DNA of 64,000 nt from Stomorhina lunata (Eukaryota > Arthropoda > Insecta > Diptera > Rhiniidae), in the NCBI GenBank assembly GCA_933228675.1, contig OW121742.1:128193983-128257982 (forward strand). The letters run 5' to 3'. The position numbers were made by a program, and so were the translations under genes. Shown piece after piece: positions 1 to 12,377 of the stretch (its first letter is position 1; every line of letters begins with the position of its first letter). The notes under the pieces are model-generated. The model did no database searches and was not told the DNA's origin. It was given only the letters and a program-made list of their open reading frames with translations.

Positions 1-1752
1 AGCAGAGTAAATGAAAAACAAAATACAAAGTAAACAATATGAAAAATAAGAGGAAAACAAATAAAAGAAAACAATAACAAACAGAAATACATATTAACAT
101 AAGTTATATTTAGAATAATTTAAAATACTTAGAGACGTGATAAAGCACTTAAATGCCTGGGGGTGTTGCAGACACAAGATGATCACTACTTGGGTTAAAT
201 ACATCTTCAGTGTTGATAATTTAATAAATTACATTAAAACATGATCTCAACTGTAAAGTATCACACTTATTTAAAATCTGATCACTTTATGATTTAAGCT
301 TATTTCAAATGTGTTTATTTGTAACTATATTTTGATTTTTTATGATGAAATTAGTGCTCTATGGGAGCATACATATTAGTTTAATGCAAATCATAAAACT
401 ATGCGTAAATGGGATCAATGTATGATCGAGGGAGATTTAATCATATTATATTATGCCATCTCTTCTATCTTTGTAAACAAATTATACGAAAAACTTTTTC
501 TATAAAAATTTTTTTAATAAAAAAAATTTCTATACAAATATTTTTTTATCAAAAACTAAACTTTAGAAAACTATACCTATATCATTTTGAAAATATTTAT
601 AAAGAAAGTTTTTTTTTTAATAAAATTGTATTTTATCAAAATAACATTTTTCTTAATATCAAACTCTTTAAAAGTGTTTTTTGTATGTAAAACTTTGATA
701 TGTATCAATAAAAAGTAGGTGCGAAAATTTCGGAAATGATAAAAATAAGTTACAATAACATTTATTTACACATTTTATAACAGAAATATTTTTTTTGTAT
801 TTTTATAAAAAATTAGCAAACGATAATCTATGATCTTTCAAAAAAAAAAATTGTTAAAAAATCATGCCTCTATAGAGCTATAAACAGCAATTCCACGAAA
901 TCGCTTTCGACTACTGATAATTGATCATAATCAGTTGTCAAAAAAACATGATAAATTTGTTTAAAATATTACCAAAAAAGAGTAAGCCAATTTGTTGATA
1001 AAATTCATTAATATTTAACAATTTTGTATTCGTTCCACACTTTTTTAGTCTCCTTAAACGAATTTAGCCAAAAAAATTTCAAAAACAAAAAATAAGAAAT
1101 CTCTGAAATTAATCTTAAGCTGGAAAAATAGCTAGAAATAGAACGATTTTTTGCAAACAACTAAATATTCAAACAAATGTAAATGTTGTATTGTACATAT
1201 TCGTACATATGTATATGTATGTATATCTATAGATACAAATGTAAATAATATTGTATAAATGTCTGAATGATTGTAGAGTAAATATACAATAAATATGTAT
1301 GTATGTAAATATATAAATGGCAGAGTGTGTGGAGGTATTTACTACAAATAAGCATTTGCTGGAATAACGTGCTTAAAAAGCTGTAGTTGTACTTAGCTTT
1401 TTGTTATTATTGTTGTTGCTTTTGTTGTTATTGTTGCAGTTGTAGTTGTTTTTTCGCAGTCTATAAATAAATTGCAAAAAACCAGCTATAGAATAAAAAT
1501 AAACTTTAAAATCTAAAAATAACTTCAGCCAACGGAGTGCGATCGTTACAAAGTTGTGTAACCACTTCTACAATAGCAACAGCAAAAACAACAACAACAG
1601 CATAGACGACAGCAACATCAGCAACAACATTATTTTGTATTATGCTAAGTTTAGCTGCTGTGAAAACTTAACTATTACAAGCAAACATTTTTGAATTATA
1701 TCAACCATTAAAATTCTCAATACACTTAAAAAATTATAATAAATAATTAAAT
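1..1752. other. AT-rich non-coding stretch with microsatellites
   Basis: No reading frame here looks like a protein; the few open frames are low-complexity Phe/Ile/Lys runs. Two simple-sequence tracts stand out: GTT-type trinucleotides around 1398-1450 and CAA/CAG-type trinucleotides around 1565-1630. They are roughly complementary to each other and lie about 120 bases apart. TA/TG tracts such as repeated GTATGTAT occur at about 1195-1310. A run of AT homopolymers near 490-690 weakly resembles the 31-bp minisatellite seen elsewhere in the window, but is too degenerate to call. Confidence 0.6.
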
Positions 1753-1754
1753 TA

Positions 1755-1960
1755 CACCGTGGAACAATTAGATTTGGAGTCTGATATTTTCGATTTTTTT
1801 GAATAAATAGTTGAAGGTGAATTCAACAATTTGTTTCGAACAAAATTTTTGTTCGCACAAAATTTTTTTTTTATGTAGTTTGACAATATATCAGTATATA
1901 TCAGAATATATCGAATATATCAGTTCCTCTTTAATAGATTCCACTAATTGTTTCACGGTG
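1755..1960. mobile_element. TA-flanked miniature inverted-repeat element (Tc1/mariner-like MITE)
   Basis: The left end reads CACCGTGGAACAATTAG and the right end is its reverse complement with one change (CTAATTGTTTCACGGTG). The element is 206 bp and is flanked on both sides by TA, the target duplication of Tc1/mariner-type transposases. It has no coding capacity. The inside is AT-rich with repeated ATATATCAGTATATATCAGA-like units at about 1890-1925. Assignment to the Tc1/mariner class rests only on the TA flanks. The neighbouring AT-rich flanks (TTAAATTA and TAATTTAA) extend the palindrome and blur the exact ends. Confidence 0.7.
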
Positions 1961-2586
1961 TAATTTAATTATTAATCATAATTTTTTTAGCGTAAACTTG
2001 CCATAATAAAAAATTGTTAAATTATTTTTTCATAATCCTCTGTTTGTAGTTGCCACACAGTGTCATTATACCTTAGGGCACAATTAAACAAAATTATTAA
2101 TAAATTTTGTTATTTAATATATGTATATTTAATTAAAATCTATTTGTGTATTATATTTTATTTTGAACCTATTTAAGTGTCAACAGTCTATAGTAAATTT
2201 GTTATTTTTAATTGGTTTTCACTTTTATTATCTTAAGTGTTAAAACATCTATTGATACATACATACATACGAATGTATGTCTGGAAGTTAAACTTTAAGA
2301 TATTCACACTTTACCAATCAAAGATAATGTAGTTGTCAATATAAAATTTAATTAATGAGATTTTAACAAATTTCTTAATTTTTCTGCAGCATATATTACA
2401 TTATATAAATATAAGAATTCCTTAAAAAAATATTGACATTTTTTAACCTCAAGGTTCTTTAAATGCACTTGGTGACAAACACCACAAGTTTACTTATCTT
2501 CAATACATCAATATTTATTATATAAACAAATATATGCAGAAATATACAAATAAAATTGAAACAATTCTTTATTAAAAATTTTCTTT

Positions 2587-2645
2587 AAACAAATAGGAAA
2601 GTACTATAAGCGGCCAGGACCGACTATTTGATACTCTTCACTAAT
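2587..2645 (+). repeat. Terminal fragment of ACAAGTAAGAAAG dispersed repeat
   Basis: The stretch reads as a diverged copy of the end shared by the longer copies at 13852-14510, 22359-23085 and 31212-31805. It has an ACAAATAGGAAAGTACTATA start, a small hairpin made of CGG...CCG around CCAGGA, then GATACTCTTCAC. Only about 60 bases are recognisable; the interior that follows does not clearly match the other copies. Confidence 0.55.
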
Positions 2646-5629
2646 GTTAAGTGTGAACTAACTGTGAGTAAATTTATTAAATTTTCCTAACTTCTAAAGG
2701 CACATTTAGCCTTAACAGCAATTTCTCGGCACTTATTTCAAAATTTCGGAACTTATTACAAATTTATGTTATTTCCGAAAGTTCGAAAATCTTACTTGGT
2801 CGTTTAGGATAAAAGGTAGTAAGTAAGGGAACCAACCAAAAAACTACATCATACTTAAAAAAAATTGAGTTTGTTTTTTATTATGACAATTTATTATACG
2901 GCATACATGGATGATATATCGAGCCTTAGATAAAAATAATCGTAAACGACATTCCGTTAAATATCTCCTAAACTGTAAGAGATGGCGTAGTACAGTTGAG
3001 TAAGGTGTCGTAAACTGACGACCTGCAGTGTATGCAGTAAAAATAATTTTTGTAATAAAATAGTTGTCTTTCTCAACACATAAGCTATTATATTTGTAGC
3101 ATTTTTTTCTCGGTGTGTATGTTAAAGAATATTTAAATCATTTTTCACCTGGGAATAAATAAACTTGCAAGGAAAAAGTAAAAAATAAACATAAGAATTC
3201 ATAAGAAAAATAAATTATTAAAAAGCATTTAATTAAGGCATGCAGATATTTTTTTTTGTAATTTAATATTCTCAAGCAAAATTTCTTTAAATTTATAGTT
3301 TTAAACTTTATTAATAAAGAAAATATAATTTTCAAAATAGGCGAGATAGAAATGATAAATTATAAGTAGGAAAGATAGATTGATCAATTAAAAGTAGGAA
3401 AGATTACCCAAAAAATTTTAGAACATTAGAATTAAGATGGAGATAGGGTATTTGAATATCGAATGTTTAAAACTATTCTTTCGAGTTATCGTTTTCCAAA
3501 ACTAAGATAAAACTACTCGTACAGGCTAGTGCATATTTCTTTTTTCTTAAGTCAAACAGATTTCGTAGTCTAGAGTAGATCATCTCCGAAGCTCGATCGA
3601 TAAAAAAGGCATCAGACTAATATTTGTTAAATATTAACAAACCTAAAAACAAACCCAACATATTCTCGCTATGTGTGATTGTGTAGGTTATAAAAACTGT
3701 CTGCGCATTAAAATGTAACGATAACGAAGTTGTTTAATTTTAGCATCAGTAGCCATTAAAAAATCCGTATTTTATAATATTAAATGAATCTTTATACTCG
3801 AATATTTATGTCGTAACTAAAATGACGAATTTATATCTGTGATGCAAAAGCATTTATGCCTTTATCTCTGTTTATGCAATGAGTGTATGAATGTATGTAT
3901 GTATGAGTGGTGAGAATGTAAAAATAAATTTTAAGTATGTAATCCTTGCCACAACAGAAACCAGTTCATCAGCTTATTGGCAACATTTAAATTTATGTGG
4001 AATCATATAAAGTGATCTTTTTTATTTCAATTACAATCAACAGCCATCGTCTATTTTTAAATATAAAAATATATAAATAAAAATTCATTTTGCAAAAACA
4101 AAAAATTCATTATATTTAGAGTCCTCTGGCCGTTTAAATTTTTCACCTTTCCTGATTTTTTTTATGGTTTTCCTTTATGAAGGCAACTTATGTTGCACGT
4201 TTTCATTTTTATTTTTAAATTTTGCTGTTAGTGCTGTCATTGTTGATTTAGTTGATGCTGTTCATAAGTTTTTATTTGTTTTATTTTTGCATCATTGATT
4301 TTCCTTCCCTTTATGGTTAATCAGGACAACTTTTAATATGTTGCAAAACGTTGCTATTGCTGCTGCTGCTGATAATGATGCTGGTGATGATAATGATGAT
4401 GAAATTAAATAAAGCAGCTACTACTTTGAGCATTGTTGAAAGAAATGAAAGTGAAATTGTTAAATATCAACGCAACTACAAAAGTAAGTTCGACTTCTTT
4501 AATAGCAGCCAACCAGTATGTTTCAAAAATGGAAATGTGTTATGACCAAAATAGGTGTAGATGCCCAGACAGTTGCCAGTGATGACGACGACACATGGCA
4601 ATGGCGTCAAGAGAAAAAACTTGTACAATTTCAATTTTAAGGAAACTTTGCAGCAAATCAACTTCATACTAGGAAATTTGCTTCGCCTTATATGGTTTTT
4701 GTCATAGCAACTAGTTAACAAGGCTAAAAGCGCTTATTTGTCTTTTGCTTGTGTCCAATACAAAAAGGGTTCGTTAACTTGCACTTGAATAAGTTAATAT
4801 CTGATAATTGTTTTGCTGGGTTGGTTGCAGCAACATGTCATGTTCAATTGCAACTTCCGTACTTTACTTAAATACATTCATCTATTTCTGTCTAAAGTTA
4901 AAACTAGTATGTCCACTTTATCTATGATTTTTTTCTTTTGTAAAAAAACCAAAAAATGAGATGCTTTTACATTTGCTACTATTCAGTACGAAAATCGGCA
5001 ACAAATTGTACAAACATCCTTTATTCAAGAGATACTTCAGCATTTTGTATCTATGATGGTTCTAACATATTTGAAAATCTAATCATATTTGTTTACTTGA
5101 TTGACATTCTTATTAAGAAAATGTTTTTGGAATTCATATTGCATTTTTGAGAATAAATAATATGAGTACAATACAAATTCAACAAACCAAAACATTTGAT
5201 CGGATATTTTGTTTAATTTAATGTTCTTATTTAAACAGTTCCTTAAACAAAAAATATAAGTTTCCCATATCTTTAAAGAGATATAAGTTTATTCTGTAGC
5301 GAAAAGTAATCGGGTTTGACATTTTATTCTCATCTAAAGCTACGTTTACACCTTCTGTTTTTGTCATCTGACCTGTCATATTTTCTAATGCAAAACATCT
5401 AAATATCGTGTAACATCTTAAAAACATTGCTTCTGTTAAAGTCATATGACTTTACATATGTGAAAATGTTAATTTTTGTATATTCTTCAAGAAAACGGTT
5501 AACTCTTTTACATTTTGAATCGATAAATAACCTTAAGTAAGTGTTTTTCTAAATTTATGTAATTTGTTTGTCCCTTATTACATTTGACTAGTTTACTATG
5601 GAAACAACCATATTTTAAGTAATTATTTC

Positions 5630-5665
5630 ATAATAGTTCTTAACAATCAATTTAAGAACTATTAT
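5630..5665. repeat. Small perfect hairpin
   Basis: ATAATAGTTCTTAA is followed after 8 bases by its exact reverse complement, a 14-bp stem. Both arms are AT-rich. No poly-T run or gene context suggests a terminator, and it may simply be the remnant of a foldback element. Confidence 0.5.
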
Positions 5666-5959
5666 TAAAATGACTCTTAGAGTGTATTTGAAAATTTAAA
5701 CTGCTTGAATACAAGTACTTAAAGTACAAGTATTTAGTAGCAAGTACTCAGTAACTGTGGTTATAATGAAAACTTTCTGTAGTTTCTCATATGTACCATT
5801 TAGAAGGAATATTCATATAAACAATTAAGTCTTTTTGACATAACAATTTTTTGCAGTTTAAATATTTTGCTTGTGTTTCAACAATACTAAGGAAAAAGCT
5901 AAAACCACACAATTCATTTAGCCATTAAGTGAGTATGTACTTAGAATACAACTCACAAC

Positions 5960-6736
5960 CAGGCCTACCAGATTTGCTGATTTATTGGCATTTTGGCGAT
6001 TTTTGATCTGAAAAATAGTTAAGGGCCGATATGCAGACTTTGGCTAGAAATTTGGCGATTTTTAAGATTATATCGAAAACAAACTCAATTTTAATATTTT
6101 AATAGTTTTTTTAACATATAACATATCAGTGGTTAAAAAAAAGATATAAGTTTTCAATAATTCCGATCGATATGTTGGAATTTACAGAGTCAAAATTTGA
6201 GAACGAAATACAAATTTTTAACAAAAAATTGTGCTAAATAACGTTTTTTATTTTCTGCAGAAAAATTTTAAAATTGTTGCTGTAGAAAAATTTTAAATTT
6301 AAAATTTTTTCTACAGAAAAATTTTCAATTAAAATTTTTCCTATCAAAAGTTTCTCTCTATAATTTTTTTTGGAAAAAATTTTTCATATACAATTTTTTG
6401 AATAGAAAAATTTTCAATATAAAATTTTTGGTATAGAAAAATTTTCCATATAAAATTTTTTGTATAGAAAATTTTCCATATAAAATTTTTTGTATAGAAA
6501 ATTTTTAATATGATTTTTTTCTTTTAGAAATATTTTCAATGAATGTTTGTGGTATAGAAAAATTTTCAATAAAAATTTGTGCTATAGAAAAATTTTCAAT
6601 GAATATTTTTTTAGTATTCTATTTGCGATATATTTTGACAATTCGGAGTTTTTGACGATTTCTGAGAAATTACTGCCGATGATGCCGTTTTTTTTTAAAT
6701 ATGCCGATTTTTCACGAAAATTTTCTGGCAGCCCTG
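5960..6736. mobile_element. hAT-like MITE with internal 31-bp minisatellite
   Basis: The left end CAGGCCTACCAGATTT and the reverse complement of the right end CAGGGCTGCCAGAAAA form imperfect terminal inverted repeats beginning CAGG, as in hAT elements. Farther in, both ends carry GGCGATTTTT/GCCGATTTTT-type motifs. The 8 bases outside the ends are CTCACAAC and CTCAAAGC, a 6 of 8 match that fits an aged hAT target duplication. The 777-bp element encodes nothing recognisable. Its centre (about 6238-6612) is a degenerate ~31-bp tandem repeat of AAAAATTTTCAATATAAAA type. Confidence 0.65.
6238..6612 (+). repeat. AT-rich ~31-bp minisatellite inside MITE
   Basis: Units such as TATAGAAAAATTTTCAATAT followed by AAAATTTTTGG recur with a period of 31 bases in the best-preserved part (about 6385-6520). 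The TATAGAAAA core and period resemble the arrays at 40560-40950, 43175-43570, 47935-48390, 50705-51712 and 53640-54110, which lie in other element types. Confidence 0.7.
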
Positions 6737-6744
6737 CTCAAAGC

Positions 6745-7201
6745 TAACAAATAAAATGCTAAGCACGTGTCTTATAAACTTTTGTTACAATATGACGAGT
6801 ATAGACACGGATTGATGGAACAAATGAGAGAAGTATTTGGTACTAACAGTCATATAAAATCCCATTCATTTATCCTTATTATAGTTTTTATCTTATTCAA
6901 ATAATGTTTTACAAAGGGGATATTGTTGACATGAAAAAGTAAATTGTATTATTTACATATCTCGTTTTTACTTGAATAATGTAAATGAGATAAATGTATA
7001 TTGTATATTTACTTTCAACACATGTGGATGTGTGGTCAAAGAGATTATTAATCGAATTTTTTAATTAAAAATTGAAAGGTCAAACAATACATTAAAATAG
7101 GGGTAATATTGTAATTAACTTGAATCTTTTGTAACAAATGATTTGAATTGTTTTTGTTTTGCAATATTTGAGTAAGAATCTTGAGTATTCTCACATAATA
7201 A
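6745..7201. other. Gene-free AT-rich stretch
   Basis: No gene, RNA or repeat that I can support. The sequence is unique-looking AT-rich DNA between two miniature elements. Confidence 0.5.
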
Positions 7202-7203
7202 TA

Positions 7204-7824
7204 TCTGTGGCAATATGGAAAAGTAGTTTAAGTCGACATAAGAGAGTATTGAGTTGAGGGTTTTGTTGCATTACAGAAACAAAGGAGCTTAAATGTGTTA
7301 GTCCGTTTTAAAAAAACGGGTTTTTGTCAATGTTATGCATGTTTACTTTTTAGCTTAAGTTTTTTGAATTAATAAATCATTGATCAAAACAACTTATGTA
7401 CACATATTTTTATATACATATTCATATTTTTCTTAAATCATATGACTATTTCGCTTAACTTCACCTAAGCTGTATAAATGTTGACCTTGATAAGATAAAG
7501 TCATTATTTTCAAACAACTTATGTTCTTATAAAACTACACAATATATACTTTTTATTTAAACAGAACCTTTTAAAGTTACTTAAGGTATAGTTCAACGCA
7601 AATTTCAGTTTCGAAAAAGAGCTTAAATAGAAAAACCGTAAAATCTTCTGAATTAAACAATATATTTTTTTTTAATATTCATGCTTCTTTTCTAATAAAC
7701 ATGTTACCAATATATTAAATCAAAAATTATTTGCAGAAATCAAGCAGAAGAAAAATTACATAAAATTGATGATATCTCAAAACTTCAATTTTCAACTTAA
7801 GCTATTCATCCATATTGCCACAGA
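7204..7824. mobile_element. TA-flanked inverted-repeat element (MITE, 621 bp)
   Basis: The left end reads TCTGTGGCAATATGGAAAAG and the reverse complement of the right end TCTGTGGCAATATGGATGAA. The match continues imperfectly for about 40 bases (AGTAGTTTAAGTCGA versus TAGCTTAAGTTGA). Both ends are preceded or followed by TA. There is no transposase frame inside. The TA flanks fit a non-autonomous Tc1/mariner-type element, although the ends could lie a few bases farther out within ATAATATCTG. Confidence 0.65.
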
Positions 7825-7826
7825 TA

Positions 7827-8921
7827 TAATTCAATACTTCTCATGACTTGTTTAATTAAGTTCTAAAAATCTGCACAAGATACTTGAACTTTAAATGTGT
7901 TTGAGTGTTAAGCCAAAGCGCTAATCATTGTCAAACTGCAAGCCATAGTCAATGTTCAGGTCACAGTCAAGATGTAAGTTAAAATCGAAGTTCATGTCAT
8001 TGTTTAATTGGAAAGATTTCTCTTAGAAAATATTTTTGATAAGTCTAATTAAAATAGGACGTTAGTTCTAACTATTCTCCGATGTGACATAATTTACCCT
8101 ATGTCTGCGATAAATAATTACTACAAAATAGATTGATTGATATCATGAAGTGAAAAAATGTTGGTTTTAATGAATTTTTAAAACTATTACAACATAATTG
8201 AATACTTTATTTTTAAAATGTGTTAAATAACATTTCCGTAGTTTGAAGTTAATCAAAGAAAAGTTCCTAGCAACCTTGACCAAAAGCTAATTAAAGTATA
8301 ATGAATCAAGTGGATCTAACCTTTTTTAGGCTCGGTCTAATTTTTGAGATAAAGCTCTGTGTTACCATCAGTGAGGAAATTTTTTTAAATTTGTTTTTAA
8401 TAAAACATCATTAATTGAATTTACCTTTATTTATTGAATTTACCTTTATAAAGCATTAATCGACCAAAAACTCGATTTTTATATCTTTGTTGTTAAACAC
8501 ATTTTAAAAATAAAGCATTCAATTAATTCCTAAACATTAGGCATACGAAGGAATCTATAGTTGCTTAGATGTATGAGTGTAATTCCAGAAAAAAAGGTAT
8601 TACTTTACATTTTGAATCAGGAATAATGTACTTCTTCATTGTATATTTTGATGAGAGCTCTTTGACAAACAAAAGTAGGAAAGAAAAATATTGTACATAG
8701 CACAACAAGTGATAGAGACTTGAATAAGCAGCTTTTTGTTAGTTAGACAAACAAATCCTGTTAGGAAGTCTTGCAATACTCCTCTGTACTGAGATTTTAA
8801 TGATTATTTGAAAAATATACAGAAAAATGTTTTTAGCTTATTTATGTAGACAAAACACTTTTCGTTTTCAAGAGATTTTTGAATTTCTCTTTTGTTGTTC
8901 CAAAAAGATAAAAATTGTTTT
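7827..8921. other. Gene-free AT-rich stretch
   Basis: No supportable gene. Around 7930-8000 there are several short imperfect repeats of a GTCAATGTTCAGGTCA type, perhaps a decayed minisatellite. Confidence 0.45.
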
Positions 8922-9052
8922 ATGTGGGGTTTATATAACTCAAGCGGCTGACGATTGAGTGAAATTTGCATGTGTTTTGTTATTGTAATAAAAACAAAAT
9001 ACATGTAAATTTCACTCAATCGTCAGCCGCTTGAGTTATATAAACCCCACAT
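8922..9052. repeat. Long near-perfect hairpin (46-bp exact arms)
   Basis: Positions 8922-8967 are the exact reverse complement of 9007-9052. The arms begin ATGTGGGGTTTATATAACTC and end GAAATTT. The pairing continues inward with a few mismatches (GCATGTGTTTTGTT against ACATGTATTTTGTT), so nearly the whole 131-bp unit can fold on itself. The arms hold the GC-rich core CAAGCGGCTGACGATTGAG, unlike the AT-rich surroundings. There is no tract typical of a MITE end and no obvious target duplication. It could be a young palindromic element, a hairpin-RNA source or a recent inverted duplication. Confidence 0.85.
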
Positions 9053-9299
9053 TAATTTAGAATTTGGAAATACTCTGAACTTTTCAAATTTTCAGTTTTT
9101 ATATTGTGTTTACAATTCTTGCTTTTCTAATATCTAAACTAAGTCCCAAATTTACATTCACTTTTTATCTAAACGTTTTTTGTTTCTTTAAATAATACCC
9201 ACACATTCAGCTTTTATAATCTTATAACTTGCAACATTGTATTTTAAATTTTATAATACTTTAAACTTTTTATACTACATATATATGTAAAAGTCAAAA

Positions 9300-10290
9300 A
9301 AAAAATCAGAAGCGCCATCTATGGTGAATTAAAAGTCCAACGAAAATATTCATAGTTTTATTCTAGCGATTGCCCTATGAAATTTAAATTTATTAAAATT
9401 TAAACTGGATATCTACAAGGTTGAAAGTTCAAATATACATAAAAATAAACTTGCAGAGAAAGAACCATACATAAGTATGTATGGCTAATATGCGAACCTG
9501 ATAAGTTTACTTGTTAGAAAAATTGACATGTTGATGTCAATTTAAGTATTGGCGTGTCTAAAAATGTTTGATAGGAAAAACTGCTAAATTCACTCATAGA
9601 AATTTTCTAAGAAGAACTTCTAAATCCAGTACAATTTTGGTTTTAAAATATACGTATGCATAGTTTGCGATTCAATTTATTTTGATTAATTTTCAATGTC
9701 ACCATCTGGCGAAAATTAGAAACCTTCTTTGGTTTTATGCACAGCAACTTTGCTTAAGATTATTATACACTCAAATGAATAGTATACAATTTAATGAATA
9801 AAAAAAACAGTAGCGGCATCTATGGTGAATTAATTCTACCACCTAAGAAACCTCCCTCGACTCATGAGCAATAACTTTGCTAAAGATCATAACATTATCA
9901 AATGGTTTAATTCATTTTCAGTGGCGCCGCATGTCGGAAGTTGGTCATACCAACATAAAAACTTTCGTGGGCTCATGCCTCACAACTTTGATCATAGCAT
10001 GATCAATAACACAGTTTAGGATTTAATTAATTTAGAGTAATTTTTAATGTCGCCATCTGTCGGAAATTGGTCATACCAACTTAGAAACCTTCGCCTTCCG
10101 ATGCGCAACAACTTTGTTAAAGATCATAGCATTATCAAATATACAGTTTACGATTTAATTAATTTTAAGCAATTTTCAGTGGCACCACCTGTCGGAACTT
10201 GATCATACCAATTTATTAATGTTCGTCGGATCATGCACAACAACTTTTCTTAAGATGATCAGAAACATAGTTTACTATTCTATAAAGGAC
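9300..10290 (+). repeat. Degenerate tandem array of ~110-135-bp units
   Basis: A module containing GCCATCTGTCGGAAATTGGT, then CATACCAACTTAGAAACCTT, a CTCATGC/GATGCGCAACAACTTTG segment and AAAGATCATAGCATTATCAA recurs with CATCTG-type markers near 9313, 9700, 9813, 9922, 10050 and 10183. Spacing in the better-preserved part is about 109, 128 and 133 bases. Units differ from each other at many positions, so the array is old. No unit keeps an open frame, and I do not recognise the family. Confidence 0.75.
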
Positions 10291-10325
10291 ATACAGATAG
10301 ACAAACATTCAGTTTTTTATATATA

Positions 10326-10445
10326 TACCCTCTAATTCATAAGCGAATTGTAAAATTATCAAAGGCTTATTGTAGGAATTTCGTATTGAAAATTAGAATT
10401 ATAACCTTGTCATGGTCATATTTTTCAACTATGAATTAGGGGGAT
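10326..10445. repeat. Small foldback unit next to the tandem array
   Basis: ACCCTCTAATTCATAAG near 10327 is mirrored by CTATGAATTAGGGGGATAG near 10445, giving inverted ends of about 14 bases around a ~90-base interior. It directly abuts the end of the 9300-10290 array and may be its right boundary. No coding capacity. Confidence 0.45.
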
Positions 10446-12377
10446 AGATTATTAATATTCTAAAAATTTTTAAATTAAAACTTAAAATTCTTTTAAAATA
10501 TCTTATTTTTAATTTATAGATCTTATATACTTATTAGATAAAATTTTGTAAAGATAAGTTCACAATAGTTACCATATTTGATAAACAACCGCAAGTGACA
10601 AATAGTTTCTCAAAATCGGAAACTAATGTTAAAACTATTTCCGTTAACGATCGAATTTTCTTGAAAAAAAAAATGAAAAGTATTCGAACGTTGGTAGAAA
10701 ACTGCAAGTGGTGTAAAATATACACAGAGATTTGAAAACAATTCTTAACAAAACAAACCAAGTAAACCAAGAAAAGAGAACAATAACTAGTTGAAAATTA
10801 CTATACGAGTAGACTTTTTTATTAGATTTATAAGAGTTTCTTTACTTTTGCTAGTTTCGTCCAAAAACATGTGCTCGAATGTATTGCAATTTTAGGTTTG
10901 AATGCGCTTATGCAAGTTGGAGTACGTACAACACATGTACAGAATGATGAATGCAAGTTGGAGTACAATACACACATACAACTTGTGTATAAGTATGTTG
11001 GGGCTGGTGTCTGGCGGGAATGTAAAGAAAGACATTGATACATACGAGCACATTTGTGAACTCGTAGTAGATTGTGTTGCTTATTTGTCTGCATGATTAC
11101 TTTAAGTGTGGCGCACATGTGGGGCGCATTCAAGTATTTCCCCACGGTCTATTTTTAGAAAATCCAGTTTTTGGCAAACAAATTAAAACAAACACCAACA
11201 ACTAAAGCATTCAAACAAAAATATTACAAACATCCCAGCAGTTTGAAAAGAAAACGTCTAAATAACTTGTGTTTGCATGTGTTTGGAATAGACACTTGGA
11301 TTCTAATTGTCGGCAATAATATAGAAGAAGTCAACTAGAACTTTTTCATTTAATCACAAAATATGTTATCATGGCTATGAAGACATTCTTAATTTTTTGG
11401 AACTACTGGGTCCATATATAAGCAAATATAAATATTCAGATACTTACACATGCTTAAGTACTATATAAATATAACGTTTAAAGCAGCCACAACAGAGAAT
11501 GTGTGGAATAGTAAACTGCAGCAGCAACATTCCAACACGTTTTGTCTTTAACAAAAATTTTATTTACGTCTCTCGTTCAATCTGTTAACAATGTAAAACT
11601 AGAGGAAAAAGGTAAACAATTTTTAAAACCATCAAAAACATTGTGCATCTGACTATGATCCTTCACATTTGAGGTTCCAAGAATTAAAAATATTCCATAA
11701 ACATGTTTTCTTTTCAATAGTACATCAAAAGCGTATTGTTTTCAGAACTCAAAATAAACTAATTATATAATTTAAGATAAATACTAAATGTTATTAAATA
11801 CTTTTATGCAAACGTTAATTTTTTGTTTCGATAGGTGTAACGCGTTAAATTCCAGAGGAATTAGTTAAAAATTTGGTATTAAAACAATTTGAACTAATAT
11901 GAAATGAGACCCTCATTTTGAAAACATTTCATTTTATGACTACCTAAAAGGGCTTAACTTTAAAACTTCAAAAATATTTTGAATGTGTGTCGTCGTTAGA
12001 GTGATTTTGTATCGGTGCGGTGGACAAACAGGTTATACATTCGGTAAATACGATTTGGGTCATCAAAAGACCCCTAACGTAGTAGCAGGGTTAATAATTT
12101 ATAAAAAGTTTTCAATTGAAAGACCTTCCAAAAGGCTTTTAGTATAATTAATTATTTGTTGGCATTACTTTTTAAAAGTTCTTGTATTTATCAAAATTTA
12201 TACATATTTTTTTGAATATCTTTAGTGAATTATCTCATAAAGTTTAAAAACCCGGATGTGTAACAAATTAATCCGTAGAAAAGCCTTACTATACTCTTGA
12301 GGAACCGCGCTACCTATAAAACCGGTCGTGCCATAAAGATTTCTTAATAAAAATTGATGTTATTGGCAATGGTATTT
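10446..12377. other. Gene-free stretch
   Basis: Open frames overlap on both strands around 10828-11145, in a patch with more mixed composition and repeated GCAAGTTGGAGTAC motifs (about 10912 and 10952). None has a recognisable domain. No other feature is supportable. The segment 11980-12377 has less AT bias and leads straight into the tRNA-like sequence, so it may belong to the same repeat. Confidence 0.45.

Larger units (their letters stand above)
1963..5959. other. Gene-free AT-rich stretch
   Basis: I see no supportable gene. It holds one short fragment of the ACAAGTAAGAAAG dispersed repeat (2587-2645), TG/TA microsatellites (for example 2260-2280 and 3885-3905), a TGC/GATGAT trinucleotide tract at about 4355-4410, and a 14-bp perfect hairpin at 5630-5665. 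Short open frames (for example around 4351-4545 and 5227-5445) show no recognisable domain and no conserved composition, so they are not called. Confidence 0.55.

Noticed and set aside
490..690. Another copy of the 31-bp minisatellite
   Set aside because: No regular period; only shared A/T runs.
8804..9019. 71-codon minus-strand frame
   Set aside because: It overlaps the long hairpin and has no recognisable domain.
10828..11145. 105-codon minus-strand Cys-rich frame
   Set aside because: It overlaps an open frame on the other strand in a patch of imperfect repeats; the Cys spacing fits no family I know.
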